A stretch of 5,677 nucleotides of DNA from Thermopetrobacter sp. (GTDB lineage: Bacteria; Pseudomonadota; Alphaproteobacteria; Rhizobiales; Aestuariivirgaceae), in assembly GCA_011374735.1 (NCBI GenBank), contig DRPD01000288.1:1-5677 (forward strand). Direction: 5' to 3'. Below the pieces are notes generated by a model that was given only the letters and a program-made list of their open reading frames with translations, searched no databases and had not been told where the DNA came from. A program made the translations under genes and the position numbers. Positions 1 through 5,677 of this stretch are shown piece after piece (positions within the stretch are counted from its first letter, which is position 1; every line of letters begins with the position of its first letter).

Positions 1-897
1 GATGATGTCCGGCGTGAAGTGGCGCAACCCCAGCGATTGCAGGATCAGCTGCGCCACCTCCACCTCGCGCACCCGGGGCGCGCCCGGTTCCGGGGTGAGC
101 GAGACGCGGATGGTGTCGCCGATGCCCTCTTGCAGCAGCACCGCCAGCGCGGCGGTGGAGGCGATGACGCCGGCGTCGCCCATGCCCGCCTCGGTCAGCC
201 CCAGATGCAGGGCGTAATTGCCACGCGCCGCCAGCTGGCGATAGACGGCGATCAGATCCTGCACCTCCGACACCTTGGCCGACAGCACGATGCGATCGGG
301 CGAAAGGCCCAGCTCCTCGGCCCGTTTGGCCGACCGCAGGCACGATTCCACCAACGCCTGATGCATCACCTCGCGGGCGTCCTTCGGATCGGCGCGCCGC
401 GCGTTTTCGTCCATCAGCCCGGTCAACAGCGCCTGATCCGGCGAGCCCCAGTTGGCGCCGATGCGCACCGCCTTGCCGTGCTTCAGCGCCGTTTCGATCA
501 TCATGGCGAAGTTGCGATCCTGCTTGCGGCCGAAGCCGACGTTGCCGGGGTTGATGCGGTATTTGGCCAGCGCCGCCGCACAGGCCGGCTCGTCGCGCAG
601 CAGGGTATGGCCGATGTAGTGAAAATCCCCCACCAGCGGCACGGCGACGCCCATGGCGTCCAGCTTCTCGCGGATGCGCGGCACCGCCGCCGCCGCTTCC
701 GGCCTGTCCACGGTGACGCGCACCAACTCGGAGCCGGCCCGGGCCAGTTCGGCCACCTGCCGCACCGTGGCCTCCACGTCGGCGGTGTCGGTGTTGGTCA
801 TCGACTGCACCGCCACCGGCGCGGCGCCGCCCACCGTCACGCCGCCGATGGCGACGGCGTGCGTCTCGTGCCGGTTGGTGATCGCCGTGAAGGTCAT
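1..897 (-). CDS. ispG: 4-hydroxy-3-methylbut-2-en-1-yl diphosphate synthase IspG (GcpE), C-terminus cut by window edge
   Basis: IspG reductively opens methylerythritol cyclodiphosphate to HMBPP, the penultimate step of the cytoplasmic MEP isoprenoid pathway, using a [4Fe-4S] cluster fed by ferredoxin or flavodoxin. I translated 299 residues from the ATG at 897. They match the N-terminal TIM barrel of the family: QSMTNTDT (31-38), GDFHY (90-94), YRINPGNVG (113-121), RIGANWGS (145-152), LHLGLTEAG (230-238) and [11 protein letters not shown] (258-268). The family is usually about 370-400 residues in proteobacteria. The missing part is the C-terminal iron-sulphur domain with the cluster-binding cysteines, so catalytic completeness cannot be judged here. 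The start lies 7 bases after the aas stop. Its only ribosome-binding candidate is a weak AGGCGG, 12 bases from the ATG and inside the end of aas, so translation probably depends on coupling to aas. The family call is very secure; the exact start is fairly secure. Confidence 0.96.
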   Translation of the reverse strand, partial: MTFTAITNRHETHAVAIGGVTVGGAAPVAVQSMTNTDTADVEATVRQVAELARAGSELVRVTVDRPEAAAAVPRIREKLDAMGVAVPLVGDFHYIGHTLLRDEPACAAALAKYRINPGNVGFGRKQDRNFAMMIETALKHGKAVRIGANWGSPDQALLTGLMDENARRADPKDAREVMHQALVESCLRSAKRAEELGLSPDRIVLSAKVSEVQDLIAVYRQLAARGNYALHLGLTEAGMGDAGVIASTAALAVLLQEGIGDTIRVSLTPEPGAPRVREVEVAQLILQSLGLRHFTPDII

Positions 898-904
898 CGG
901 ATCG

Positions 905-3103
905 TCAGGCCGCCTGGCGCGCCATGTCCTGCAAGGTGACGTAATCGGTCTTGCCCGAGCCCAGCACCGGCAGCTCCTCCACCGTCATGATCTCGCGCGG
1001 CACGGCGATGTCGGCCGCGCCCTCCTCCTTCATGCGCTTCGCCAGCTCGCGGCGCGACAGATCGGCCAGGGTGGTGATCAGCACCAGCTTCTCGCCCTTC
1101 TTCCTGTCCGGCACCGCCACCACCGCATGGTCGTGATCGGGCCAGATGCGCCCCAGGATCATCTCCACGCCCGGCAGCGCCACCATCTCGCCGCCCACCT
1201 TGGCGAACCGCTTGGCCCGCCCCTTGATGGTGACGTAGCCATCATCATCGATGGCGACGATGTCGCCGGTATCATACCAGCCGCCTTCCGGCGGCTCCAG
1301 CACGCCCGGCTCGTCGGCCCGCAGATAGCCCTTCATCACGTTGGGCCCCTTGACCACCAGCCGCCCGCCGTCTTCGATGCCCTCCACCGGCTCGATGCGC
1401 CATTTGATGGCCGGCAGCAAACGGCCCACGGTGCCGGCCTTGAAATGCATCGGCGTGTTCACCGCCAGCACCGGCGAGGTTTCCGTCGCCCCGTAGCCTT
1501 CGTAGATGCGCAGGCCGAACCTGTTCATCCAGGTGCGCCGCGTCTCCTCGCGCACCCGTTCCGCGCCGGCCACCACGTAACGCACGTTGTAGAAGTCATA
1601 GGGGTGGGCGTTGCGCGCATAGCCGGCGAGGAAGGTGTCGGTGGCGAAAAACACCGTGGCGGAGGTCTCGTAGACCAGCTCCGGGATCACCTTGTAATGC
1701 AGCGGCGAGGGATAGAGGAACAGCCGGCTGCCGGCCACCAGCGGCAGGAACACCCCGGCCGACAGCCCCAGCGCGTGAAACATCGGCAGGGCGTTGAAGA
1801 TCAGGTCGGAGGTGTTGAAATCGACGATGGAGAGCACCTGATGGGCGTTGGCCAGCAGGTTGGCGTGGCTCAGCACCACGCCCTTCGGCACCCCTTCGGA
1901 GCCGGAGGTGAAGAGGATCACCGCCGCCCCGTCGGGGTCGAGATCGGCCCCGGCGATCTTCAGGCCGGCGCGCCCCAGCCGGGCCCGGATCAGCCCGCGG
2001 ATCTTGGCCGCCGCGCCCAACCGTTCGCGTACCTCCTCCAGCCAGATGATGCGGCAGTCCCTTTCCAGCACCGCGATGACGTCCTCCAGCCCGCCCTGCT
2101 CCACGAAGCGGCGCGAGGTGACGATGGTCTTCACGCTGGCCGCCTTGCACGCCGCCGCCATGTTGAGCGCCCCGGTGGAGAAATTGAGCATGGCCGGCAC
2201 CCGGCCGTTGGTGAGCAGGCCCAGCAGGGTGACGAGACACCCGGCGGAGGTGGGCAGCAGCACGCCCAGCGTCGTCTCGCCGCGCGTCATCGCCTTGAGC
2301 TCGCCGCCCAGCACGTGGGCCCCGATGGCGATGCGGTCATAGCTCAGCGGCTCGCGGTTGATGTCCTCCAGCACCAGGCGCTTGCCGCCGTTCTCCTTGC
2401 GCGCGTCGAGAAACGCCTCCATCAGATGCCGCCGCCACGGCGCGGTGGTGAAGGCCGCTTCCGCCATGAGGTCATAGAGCGCATCGCCCAGCCAGCGGCG
2501 CAGGGCCGGGCCGCTCAACTCCGCCGGCGGGTCGAGCCGCACCGGTTCGAGAAACGTCAGGGTGATCTTCGGAAACCACCGAAGCCGCGCCTTGCCCGGC
2601 GGCAGGCGGGTGAACAGCCGCGCCTTGCTGGCCCCCTCGATGCGCGCCGGCACCAGCGGCGCGCCGGCCTTGTGGGCGATCACCGCCGGGCCGTCGTAGA
2701 TCTTCATCAGTCCGGAGGTGAGGGTGACCCGCCCTTCGGGGAAGATCACCACCCGGCGCCCTTGCGCCACCTTGCGGATCAGCGAGCGCAGGGCCATGGC
2801 GTTGCCCGGATCGACGGTGATGATGTCGAACACCTTCGTGGCCAGCCGGGCCAGCAAGCCGCGGCCGGCCACATGGGTGTTGACGGCGAACGACAGATCG
2901 CCGGATACGAACGAGCCGATCAGCTGCCCGTCGAGATAGGATTCGTGATTGGAGACGATGACCGCCCTGGCCCCGGCCTTCTGGAGATTCTCCAGCCCCC
3001 GCACCTCGACGCGGTAGAACAGGCGCAGCCACACCCGCCCCAGCCAATAGAAGAAGCGGCGCAGCCAGCGCCGCGCCCAGGAAGCTTCACGGGTGTCATC
3101 CAT
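905..3103 (-). CDS. aas: Bifunctional Aas-type protein: PlsC acyltransferase fused to AMP-forming acyl-ACP/acyl-CoA synthetase
   Basis: Known Aas proteins re-acylate lysophospholipids (2-acyl-glycerophosphoethanolamine) at the inner membrane, activating fatty acids with ATP on ACP. From the ATG at 3103 this is 732 residues; E. coli Aas is 719. The N-terminal PlsC domain (about 30-200) has the HX4D motif HESYLD (53-58) and FPEGR (121-125), followed by the Aas-like stretch [10 protein letters not shown]. The adenylation domain (about 240-732) has the phosphate loop [10 protein letters not shown] (399-408), YGATE (537-541), YDTGD (610-614), [12 protein letters not shown] (628-639) and the C-terminal catalytic-lysine motif GSGKTDY (Lys718). 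All key residues are present, and the domain order and motif wording follow E. coli Aas closely. The frame stays open upstream to an ATG at 3280, but that 59-residue extension resembles no domain. I chose 3103 because GGGGAG lies 10 bases upstream and the acyltransferase begins soon after; the ATG at 3121 is an alternative. The gene is followed by ispG after 7 bases. Substrate preference (ACP or CoA, which lysolipid) is inferred from family only. Confidence 0.93.
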   Translation of the reverse strand: MDDTREASWARRWLRRFFYWLGRVWLRLFYRVEVRGLENLQKAGARAVIVSNHESYLDGQLIGSFVSGDLSFAVNTHVAGRGLLARLATKVFDIITVDPGNAMALRSLIRKVAQGRRVVIFPEGRVTLTSGLMKIYDGPAVIAHKAGAPLVPARIEGASKARLFTRLPPGKARLRWFPKITLTFLEPVRLDPPAELSGPALRRWLGDALYDLMAEAAFTTAPWRRHLMEAFLDARKENGGKRLVLEDINREPLSYDRIAIGAHVLGGELKAMTRGETTLGVLLPTSAGCLVTLLGLLTNGRVPAMLNFSTGALNMAAACKAASVKTIVTSRRFVEQGGLEDVIAVLERDCRIIWLEEVRERLGAAAKIRGLIRARLGRAGLKIAGADLDPDGAAVILFTSGSEGVPKGVVLSHANLLANAHQVLSIVDFNTSDLIFNALPMFHALGLSAGVFLPLVAGSRLFLYPSPLHYKVIPELVYETSATVFFATDTFLAGYARNAHPYDFYNVRYVVAGAERVREETRRTWMNRFGLRIYEGYGATETSPVLAVNTPMHFKAGTVGRLLPAIKWRIEPVEGIEDGGRLVVKGPNVMKGYLRADEPGVLEPPEGGWYDTGDIVAIDDDGYVTIKGRAKRFAKVGGEMVALPGVEMILGRIWPDHDHAVVAVPDRKKGEKLVLITTLADLSRRELAKRMKEEGAADIAVPREIMTVEELPVLGSGKTDYVTLQDMARQAA

Positions 3104-3204
3104 GCGAGGCCGGCTCCCCATCCCGTCGATTGGCGTGACCGGGCCAAGGTGCAGCAAAACGCCGCGACTGGCAAGCGCCTCGCCGCTCCGGCCGCCCGTG
3201 GCGC

Positions 3205-3210
3205 ATAATA
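3205..3210 (-). promoter_or_regulatory. Possible -10 element for aas-ispG
   Basis: Read on the minus strand the bases are TATTAT, one change from the sigma-70 -10 consensus, within GATATTATGCG. This is an unusually AT-rich spot in GC-rich DNA and lies about 100 bases upstream of the chosen aas start. The matching -35 is poor: TTTCCG at 16 bases or CTTTCC at 17 bases. If it is the promoter, translation from the far-upstream ATG at 3280 is impossible, which supports the 3103 start. This is suggestive only. Confidence 0.25.
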
Positions 3211-3360
3211 TCGCTTGACCCGGCGGCGGAAAGGGCGCAGGGTGCGAAGCGTGGTTCACCGGCGCGACGTTTTCGCGCATGCCGCCGCTCCTTCCGGTGT
3301 GGTGGATACGGCGCCGGTGAAGTTATTAAGGCCTCCGGGTCGCGCGAGATGCGCTGGCGT

Positions 3361-3392
3361 GTTCCGGAACCTGATGCCGGACACCGGCGTCA
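3361..3392. repeat. Two adjacent dyad-symmetric elements
   Basis: Positions 3361-3370 read GTTCCGGAAC, a perfect 10-base palindrome. Directly after it, 3372-3392 form an interrupted dyad: GCCGG-ACA-CCGGC flanked by TGA on the left and TCA on the right, with one mismatch between flank and core on each side. Short GC palindromes are common in such DNA, so an operator role is only a possibility. They lie more than 210 bases upstream of the cold-shock start and about 260 bases upstream of the aas start. Confidence 0.3.
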
Positions 3393-3492
3393 CCCGTTTC
3401 GAGAAAGACCCCCTGTCCCGTGTTACATACGACCCATGCGTGGCTGCGGCGAACGCGCCGTCCTTCGGCCACCGCTGCCCGCCGATCCCCTT

Positions 3493-3597
3493 ATCTCCAT
3501 GACGTGATGACGCAAGCCGCGCCCGCCGGGCCGGCGCGCGGTGTCGTCATGCCCCGTTTCGCTTTTTTCTGACGCCAACCAGCCAATACAAGGAGAT
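3493..3597 (+). promoter_or_regulatory. Structured putative 5' leader of the cold-shock gene
   Basis: The segment contains a tandem repeat ATGACG-TG-ATGACG (3499-3512). The sequence CGTCAT (3545-3550) can pair with the second copy (3507-3512), enclosing an inner stem of CCGCGC (3517-3522) with GCGCGG (3536-3541) and a small GCC/GGC tip. Alternatively CGTCATG (3545-3551) pairs 7 for 7 with CATGACG (3498-3504), so the two folds exclude each other. In addition ATCTCC (3493-3498) is exactly complementary to GGAGAT (3592-3597), which covers the Shine-Dalgarno sequence. Long structured leaders that switch fold with temperature are known for E. coli cspA; that this one does so, or even that it is transcribed, is inference. 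A T6 run (3563-3568) follows the hairpin by 12 bases, too far for a standard terminator. Confidence 0.4.
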
Positions 3598-3603
3598 TTC
3601 ATC

Positions 3604-3813
3604 ATGGCAAATGGCACCGTCAAATGGTTCAACGCCCAGAAGGGCTATGGCTTCATCGAGCCGGAAGAGGGCGGCAAGGACGCCTTCGTGCACATTTCCG
3701 CCGTCGAGGCGGCCGGCCTGTCCACCCTGTTCGAAGGGCAGAAAGTGAGCTACGAGCTGGTGGAAGGCCGCAACGGCCGCTCCTCGGCGGAGAACCTGAA
3801 GGTGGAGGAGTGA
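3604..3813 (+). CDS. CspA-family cold-shock protein
   Basis: This is a 69-residue single cold-shock domain (OB fold) that binds single-stranded RNA and DNA; family members melt mRNA structure and act as RNA chaperones in the cytoplasm during cold or stationary phase. It begins [18 protein letters not shown] and carries both nucleic-acid motifs: RNP1 KGYGFIE (13-19) and RNP2 AFVHIS (27-32), with the conserved aromatics Trp8, Phe9, Tyr15, Phe17, Phe28 and His30. Length matches the family (about 65-70). The ATG at 3604 is decided by a strong AAGGAG (3590-3595) 8 bases upstream and by the universal N-terminus; the frame is open further upstream but that part has no Csp similarity. It is a monocistronic gene with its own terminator, divergent from aas and convergent with trmD. 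Which paralogue it is, and whether it is cold-induced, cannot be told from the protein alone. Confidence 0.97.
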   Translation: MANGTVKWFNAQKGYGFIEPEEGGKDAFVHISAVEAAGLSTLFEGQKVSYELVEGRNGRSSAENLKVEE

Positions 3814-3820
3814 TCCTCCC

Positions 3821-3835
3821 GCCATCTCCGATGGC
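3821..3835 (+). repeat. Small hairpin in the cold-shock 3' UTR
   Basis: GCCATC (3821-3826) and GATGGC (3830-3835) form a perfect 6-bp stem with a TCC loop, between the stop codon and the main terminator. It has no following T-run, so it is not itself a terminator. It may be an mRNA-end structure or chance. Confidence 0.3.
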
Positions 3836-3843
3836 ATGAATCG

Positions 3844-3874
3844 AAAGCCCCGCCGGCAACGGCGGGGCTTTTTT
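3844..3874 (+). terminator. Rho-independent terminator of the cold-shock gene
   Basis: AAAGCCCCGCCG (3844-3855) pairs over 12 bases with CGGCGGGGCTTT (3860-3871) around a GCAA tetraloop, and the T-run spans 3869-3874. It begins 30 bases after the cold-shock stop codon. Read on the minus strand the same stem is followed by only three Ts, so it might weakly stop transcripts coming from trmD as well. Confidence 0.93.
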
Positions 3875-3942
3875 GACGGGCAGGCCAGATTATCGGCCGA
3901 TGCGCTTGTGGCGGGCGCGATGGAAGAGTTCGTCAGGATGAG

Positions 3943-3971
3943 CGCGTGAAACACGCGGACAAGGCGTCCGC
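3943..3971 (-). terminator. Possible weak hairpin(s) downstream of trmD
   Basis: Downstream of the trmD stop (3998) two overlapping stems can form: GCGGAC (3955-3960) with GTCCGC (3966-3971), and CGCGTG (3943-3948) with CACGCG (3952-3957). They share bases, so only one can exist at a time. On the minus strand the first is followed by GTGTTTCACG, with only three Ts, so intrinsic termination would be weak. Position at the end of a likely operon is the main support. Confidence 0.3.
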
Positions 3972-3997
3972 ATATCTTGCGCCTACGATCAATGCCT

Positions 3998-4702
3998 TCA
4001 ATCATCGTCGCGCCGGCGCCATGCCCTCCACAGGCCGGGGCGGCGTTCTTGGGTGATTTTCTGTGCCTGTTCGCGCCGCCAGCGGGCGATTTTCTCATGA
4101 TCGCCTGAGAGCAGCACGTCGGGAATGGCGCGGCCTTCCCAGATGCGCGGGCGGGTGTAGTGGGGATGTTCCAACAGGCCGTTCTCGAAACTTTCCTCGA
4201 GCCCCGATTCGGCCTTGCCCATGACGCCGGGGATGAGCCTTACCACCGCGTCGAGCAGGCAGATGGCGGCCGCTTCGCCGCCGGAGAGCACGAAATCGCC
4301 GATCGAAACCTCGCGCAAGCCGCGCGCTTCGATGACCCGTTCGTCCACCCCCTCAAAGCGCCCGCAGACGATGATGAGCCCCGACCCGGCGGCGAAGTCA
4401 CGCACCAGCCTCTGGGTCAGCGGTTCGCCGCGCGGGCTCATCAGCAGCCGCGGGCGCGGATCGCCGGGGGGCGATGCGGCGTCGATGGCGCGGCCCAGCA
4501 CGTCGGGCTTCATCACCATGCCCGGGCCGCCGCCGGCCGGGGTGTCGTCCACGGTGTGGTGCCGGTCGGTGGCGGCGTCGCGGATGTCGCGCACATCCAG
4601 CTCCCAGATGCCTTTCTGAAGCGCCCGGCCGGCCAGCGCGTGGCCCAAGGGCCCGGGGAACATCTCCGGGTAAAGCGTCAGGATGGTGGCTGAAAAGGCC
4701 AT
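3998..4702 (-). CDS. trmD: tRNA (guanine-N1-)-methyltransferase TrmD
   Basis: TrmD methylates N1 of G37 next to the anticodon of tRNAs for Leu, Pro and Arg using SAM, preventing +1 frameshifting; it is usually essential and acts as a cytoplasmic dimer with a SPOUT trefoil knot. The protein is 234 residues, somewhat shorter than E. coli TrmD (255) at the C-terminus. Hallmarks are YPEMF (11-15), [12 protein letters not shown] (51-62), [10 protein letters not shown] (113-122), [11 protein letters not shown] (133-143), RLIPGV (155-160) and HYTRP (181-185). Arg155 matches the catalytic Arg154 of the H. influenzae enzyme; by my recalled alignment the proposed general base Asp169 is replaced by Glu170 here. 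The start at 4702 has AGGAG 8 bases upstream and lies one base after the stop of the upstream exporter gene, so it is probably coupled to it. It is the last gene of the rimM operon, facing the cold-shock gene; rplS, its common downstream partner, is not here. Confidence 0.97.
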   Translation of the reverse strand: MAFSATILTLYPEMFPGPLGHALAGRALQKGIWELDVRDIRDAATDRHHTVDDTPAGGGPGMVMKPDVLGRAIDAASPPGDPRPRLLMSPRGEPLTQRLVRDFAAGSGLIIVCGRFEGVDERVIEARGLREVSIGDFVLSGGEAAAICLLDAVVRLIPGVMGKAESGLEESFENGLLEHPHYTRPRIWEGRAIPDVLLSGDHEKIARWRREQAQKITQERRPGLWRAWRRRDDD

Positions 4703-4703
4703 T

Positions 4704-5339
4704 TCAACGCTCCTGCAAGGCGAGACTCAGCCCCAGCCCGATCAGCGCCCCGCCCAGGGCGCGTTGCAGCCAGCGGCCGATGCGCGGGGTGGCGCGCAGC
4801 GTTTCAGCCAGCCGATCGCCGGCCAGCACCAGCAACGGCAGCAACAGCGCCGCCACCGCCACCACCAGCAGGCCATGCAGCAGCATCTGGGCCCACACCG
4901 GCCCGGCGCCGTTGACCACGAATTGTGGCAGGAAGGCGAGAAAAAAGGCCGCCGCCTTCGGGTTGAACAGGCAGACCAGCGCGCCTTGCCGATAGATACG
5001 CTTCAGGGGCGGCGGTGGCGCTGCGGCGGCATGGGTTAACGTGTCGTCACCGCCACGCAGCGCCTGAATCCCCAGCCAGATCAGATAGGCGGCGCCGATC
5101 ACCTTCAACACCATGAAGATGGTGGCCGAGGCAAGCAGAATGGCCGACAATCCCAGCGCCGCCAGCAGGGCATGGCCCAGACCGCCGGTCAACACGCCGA
5201 ACATGGCGGCGAACCCGCCGCGCCGGCCGCCGCGCACCGTCTGGCTCAACACGAACGCGAAATCCGGCCCCGGCGCGATGACGATGAGCACGCTGGCGGT
5301 GAAGAAGGCCATCCAGTGCAGCGGCGCATAGTCAAACAT
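4704..5339 (-). CDS. LysE/RhtB-family amino-acid exporter (translocator)
   Basis: This is a 211-residue inner-membrane protein of the LysE superfamily, whose characterised members export amino acids such as lysine, threonine or homoserine by proton antiport. It shows the family pattern: an N-terminal membrane segment running into the signature APGPDF (22-27), a Gly-rich second helix (about 42-68), a third hydrophobic stretch ending [12 protein letters not shown] (about 70-97), a cytoplasmic loop with an Ala/Pro-rich spacer AAAAPPPPL (104-112), [16 protein letters not shown] (125-140), and two more helices (about 149-175 and 190-208). Length is typical (about 205-215). The ATG at 5339 lies inside the end of rimM, overlapping its stop by 8 bases, with GGGGAA about 8 bases upstream; the stop is one base before trmD. 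Substrate cannot be predicted. The position inside a ribosome/tRNA-maturation operon is unusual for this family and may serve expression rather than function. Confidence 0.93.
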   Translation of the reverse strand: MFDYAPLHWMAFFTASVLIVIAPGPDFAFVLSQTVRGGRRGGFAAMFGVLTGGLGHALLAALGLSAILLASATIFMVLKVIGAAYLIWLGIQALRGGDDTLTHAAAAPPPPLKRIYRQGALVCLFNPKAAAFFLAFLPQFVVNGAGPVWAQMLLHGLLVVAVAALLLPLLVLAGDRLAETLRATPRIGRWLQRALGGALIGLGLSLALQER

Positions 5340-5677
5340 CGCCGCGTTCCCCGTCTTCCGGCGGCGTCACGACCAGCCGCCGGCCAGCGATGTCCACCTC
5401 CGGCACGCTCGCCCTGGTGAACGGCAGGTAGAACGTGGCGCCGCCGCCGGCCGGGCGGATTTCCAGCAGATCGCCGGCCCCGAAGTCGTGCACCGCCGCC
5501 ACCCGCCCGACCGGGCGGCCTTCGGTGTCCTCCACCGTCAGGCCGATCAGATCGGCGATGTAGAACTCGTCGTCCGCCGCTGTCTCCGGCAGCTTCGCGC
5601 GTGGCAGCTTCAGCTGGCGGCCCTTCAATGCCTCCGCGGCGTTACGGTCATCGACGCCCTTCAAGGTGGCGATGAGC
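5332..5677 (-). CDS. rimM: Ribosome maturation factor RimM, N-terminus cut by window edge
   Basis: RimM binds the 30S subunit near S19 and helps mature the 3' domain of 16S rRNA. The visible 114 C-terminal residues cover the end of the N-terminal RimM domain, with the family pattern KGVDDRNAAEALKG (6-19 of the visible part), the hinge EFYIADLIGLTV (37-48), and the PRC-barrel with GRVAAVHDFGAGDLLEI and YLPFTRASVPEVD. The family is about 165-190 residues, so some 60-70 N-terminal residues lie beyond the right edge. A TTG at 5664 could be mistaken for a start but is an internal leucine: the frame continues to the edge with conserved-looking residues. The stop at 5332 overlaps the start of the exporter gene by 8 bases. 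The rpsP gene would normally lie upstream, outside this window. Confidence 0.95.
   Translation of the reverse strand, partial: LIATLKGVDDRNAAEALKGRQLKLPRAKLPETAADDEFYIADLIGLTVEDTEGRPVGRVAAVHDFGAGDLLEIRPAGGGATFYLPFTRASVPEVDIAGRRLVVTPPEDGERGDV

Larger units (their letters stand above)
3104..3603. other. Divergent intergenic region between aas and the cold-shock gene
   Basis: About 500 bases separate the aas start (minus strand) from the cold-shock start (plus strand), so promoters for both must lie here. I find no convincing gene: a plus-strand frame at 3215-3502 starts with TTG, has no ribosome-binding site and encodes a low-complexity Arg/Pro/Ala-rich product. The region holds a TATTAT on the minus strand (3205-3210), a 6-bp hairpin GCGCGA-CGTTT-TCGCGC (3262-3278), two adjacent dyads (3361-3392), an AT-rich GTTATTAAG (3322-3330), a TACATA that could serve as a plus-strand -10 (3424-3429) but has no good -35 at 17 bases, and a structured leader (3493-3597). 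No tRNA, small-RNA or mobile-element signature was seen. Confidence 0.7.

Noticed and set aside
19..939. A 306-codon plus-strand open frame opposite ispG
   Set aside because: Arg/His/Gln-rich shadow with no recognisable motif; the minus strand translates to IspG throughout.
653..3208. An 851-codon plus-strand open frame antiparallel to aas and the start of ispG
   Set aside because: The product is a His/Arg/Gln/Pro-rich low-complexity sequence with no domain, typical of the mirror frame of a GC-rich gene. The minus strand has clear Aas and IspG motifs.
3215..3243. TTGACC as a plus-strand -35 element
   Set aside because: No -10-like sequence lies 16-18 bases downstream; the bases there are GC-rich.
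3366..3398. GGAAC...CGTT resembling an alphaproteobacterial EcfG (general stress) promoter
   Set aside because: The spacer is 24 bases, not the 16-17 expected, so it cannot be a normal EcfG promoter.
3215..3502. A 95-codon plus-strand frame upstream of the cold-shock gene
   Set aside because: TTG start, no ribosome-binding site, biased low-complexity product; better explained as intergenic DNA.
3507..3568. Leader hairpin plus T6 as an intrinsic terminator or attenuator
   Set aside because: The T-run starts 12 bases after the stem, and no alternative stem abutting the T-run could be found.
3547..4098. A 183-codon minus-strand frame spanning the cold-shock gene and the end of trmD
   Set aside because: It runs antisense across a complete cold-shock gene and its terminator, and its sequence resembles no family.
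5332..5664. A complete 110-residue RimM starting at TTG 5664
   Set aside because: The frame continues to the window edge in RimM-like sequence and the family needs about 60-70 more N-terminal residues, so it is a truncated view, not a short gene.

Overview
The window is GC-rich (I estimate mid-60s percent) bacterial chromosome with tightly packed genes. Gene content and protein style suggest an alphaproteobacterium: a rimM/trmD ribosome-maturation block, a Gram-negative two-domain Aas protein, a short proteobacterial IspG, and TrmD motifs of the alphaproteobacterial kind. A finer placement, for example Rhodospirillales-like, would be a guess. I see no tRNA or rRNA gene, insertion sequence, phage gene, CRISPR array or defence system.

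Layout. Positions 1-3103 hold two minus-strand genes, aas (905-3103) followed 7 bases later by ispG (start at 897, cut by the left edge). They were probably co-transcribed: a phospholipid-repair enzyme upstream of an enzyme of non-mevalonate isoprenoid synthesis. Positions 3104-3603 are a divergent intergenic region between aas and a plus-strand cold-shock protein gene (3604-3813). It contains a possible aas promoter, two dyads and a structured leader in front of the cold-shock gene. That gene ends in a canonical intrinsic terminator (3844-3874).

Positions 3998-5677 hold a minus-strand operon read from right to left: rimM (5' end cut by the right edge), a LysE/RhtB-family membrane exporter, and trmD. 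The exporter start overlaps the rimM stop by 8 bases, and its stop lies one base before the trmD start, so the three are almost certainly co-transcribed and translationally coupled. RimM (16S rRNA processing/30S maturation) and TrmD (m1G37 of tRNA) are classical neighbours. The exporter between them, and the absence of rplS after trmD, are the most notable departures from the textbook rpsP-rimM-trmD-rplS order.

Overall this is mostly ordinary housekeeping DNA, and I found no convincing new system. The items most worth a second look are the exporter embedded in the rimM-trmD operon and the cold-shock leader, where one segment can pair with either of two tandem ATGACG copies and a separate segment is complementary to the Shine-Dalgarno sequence.
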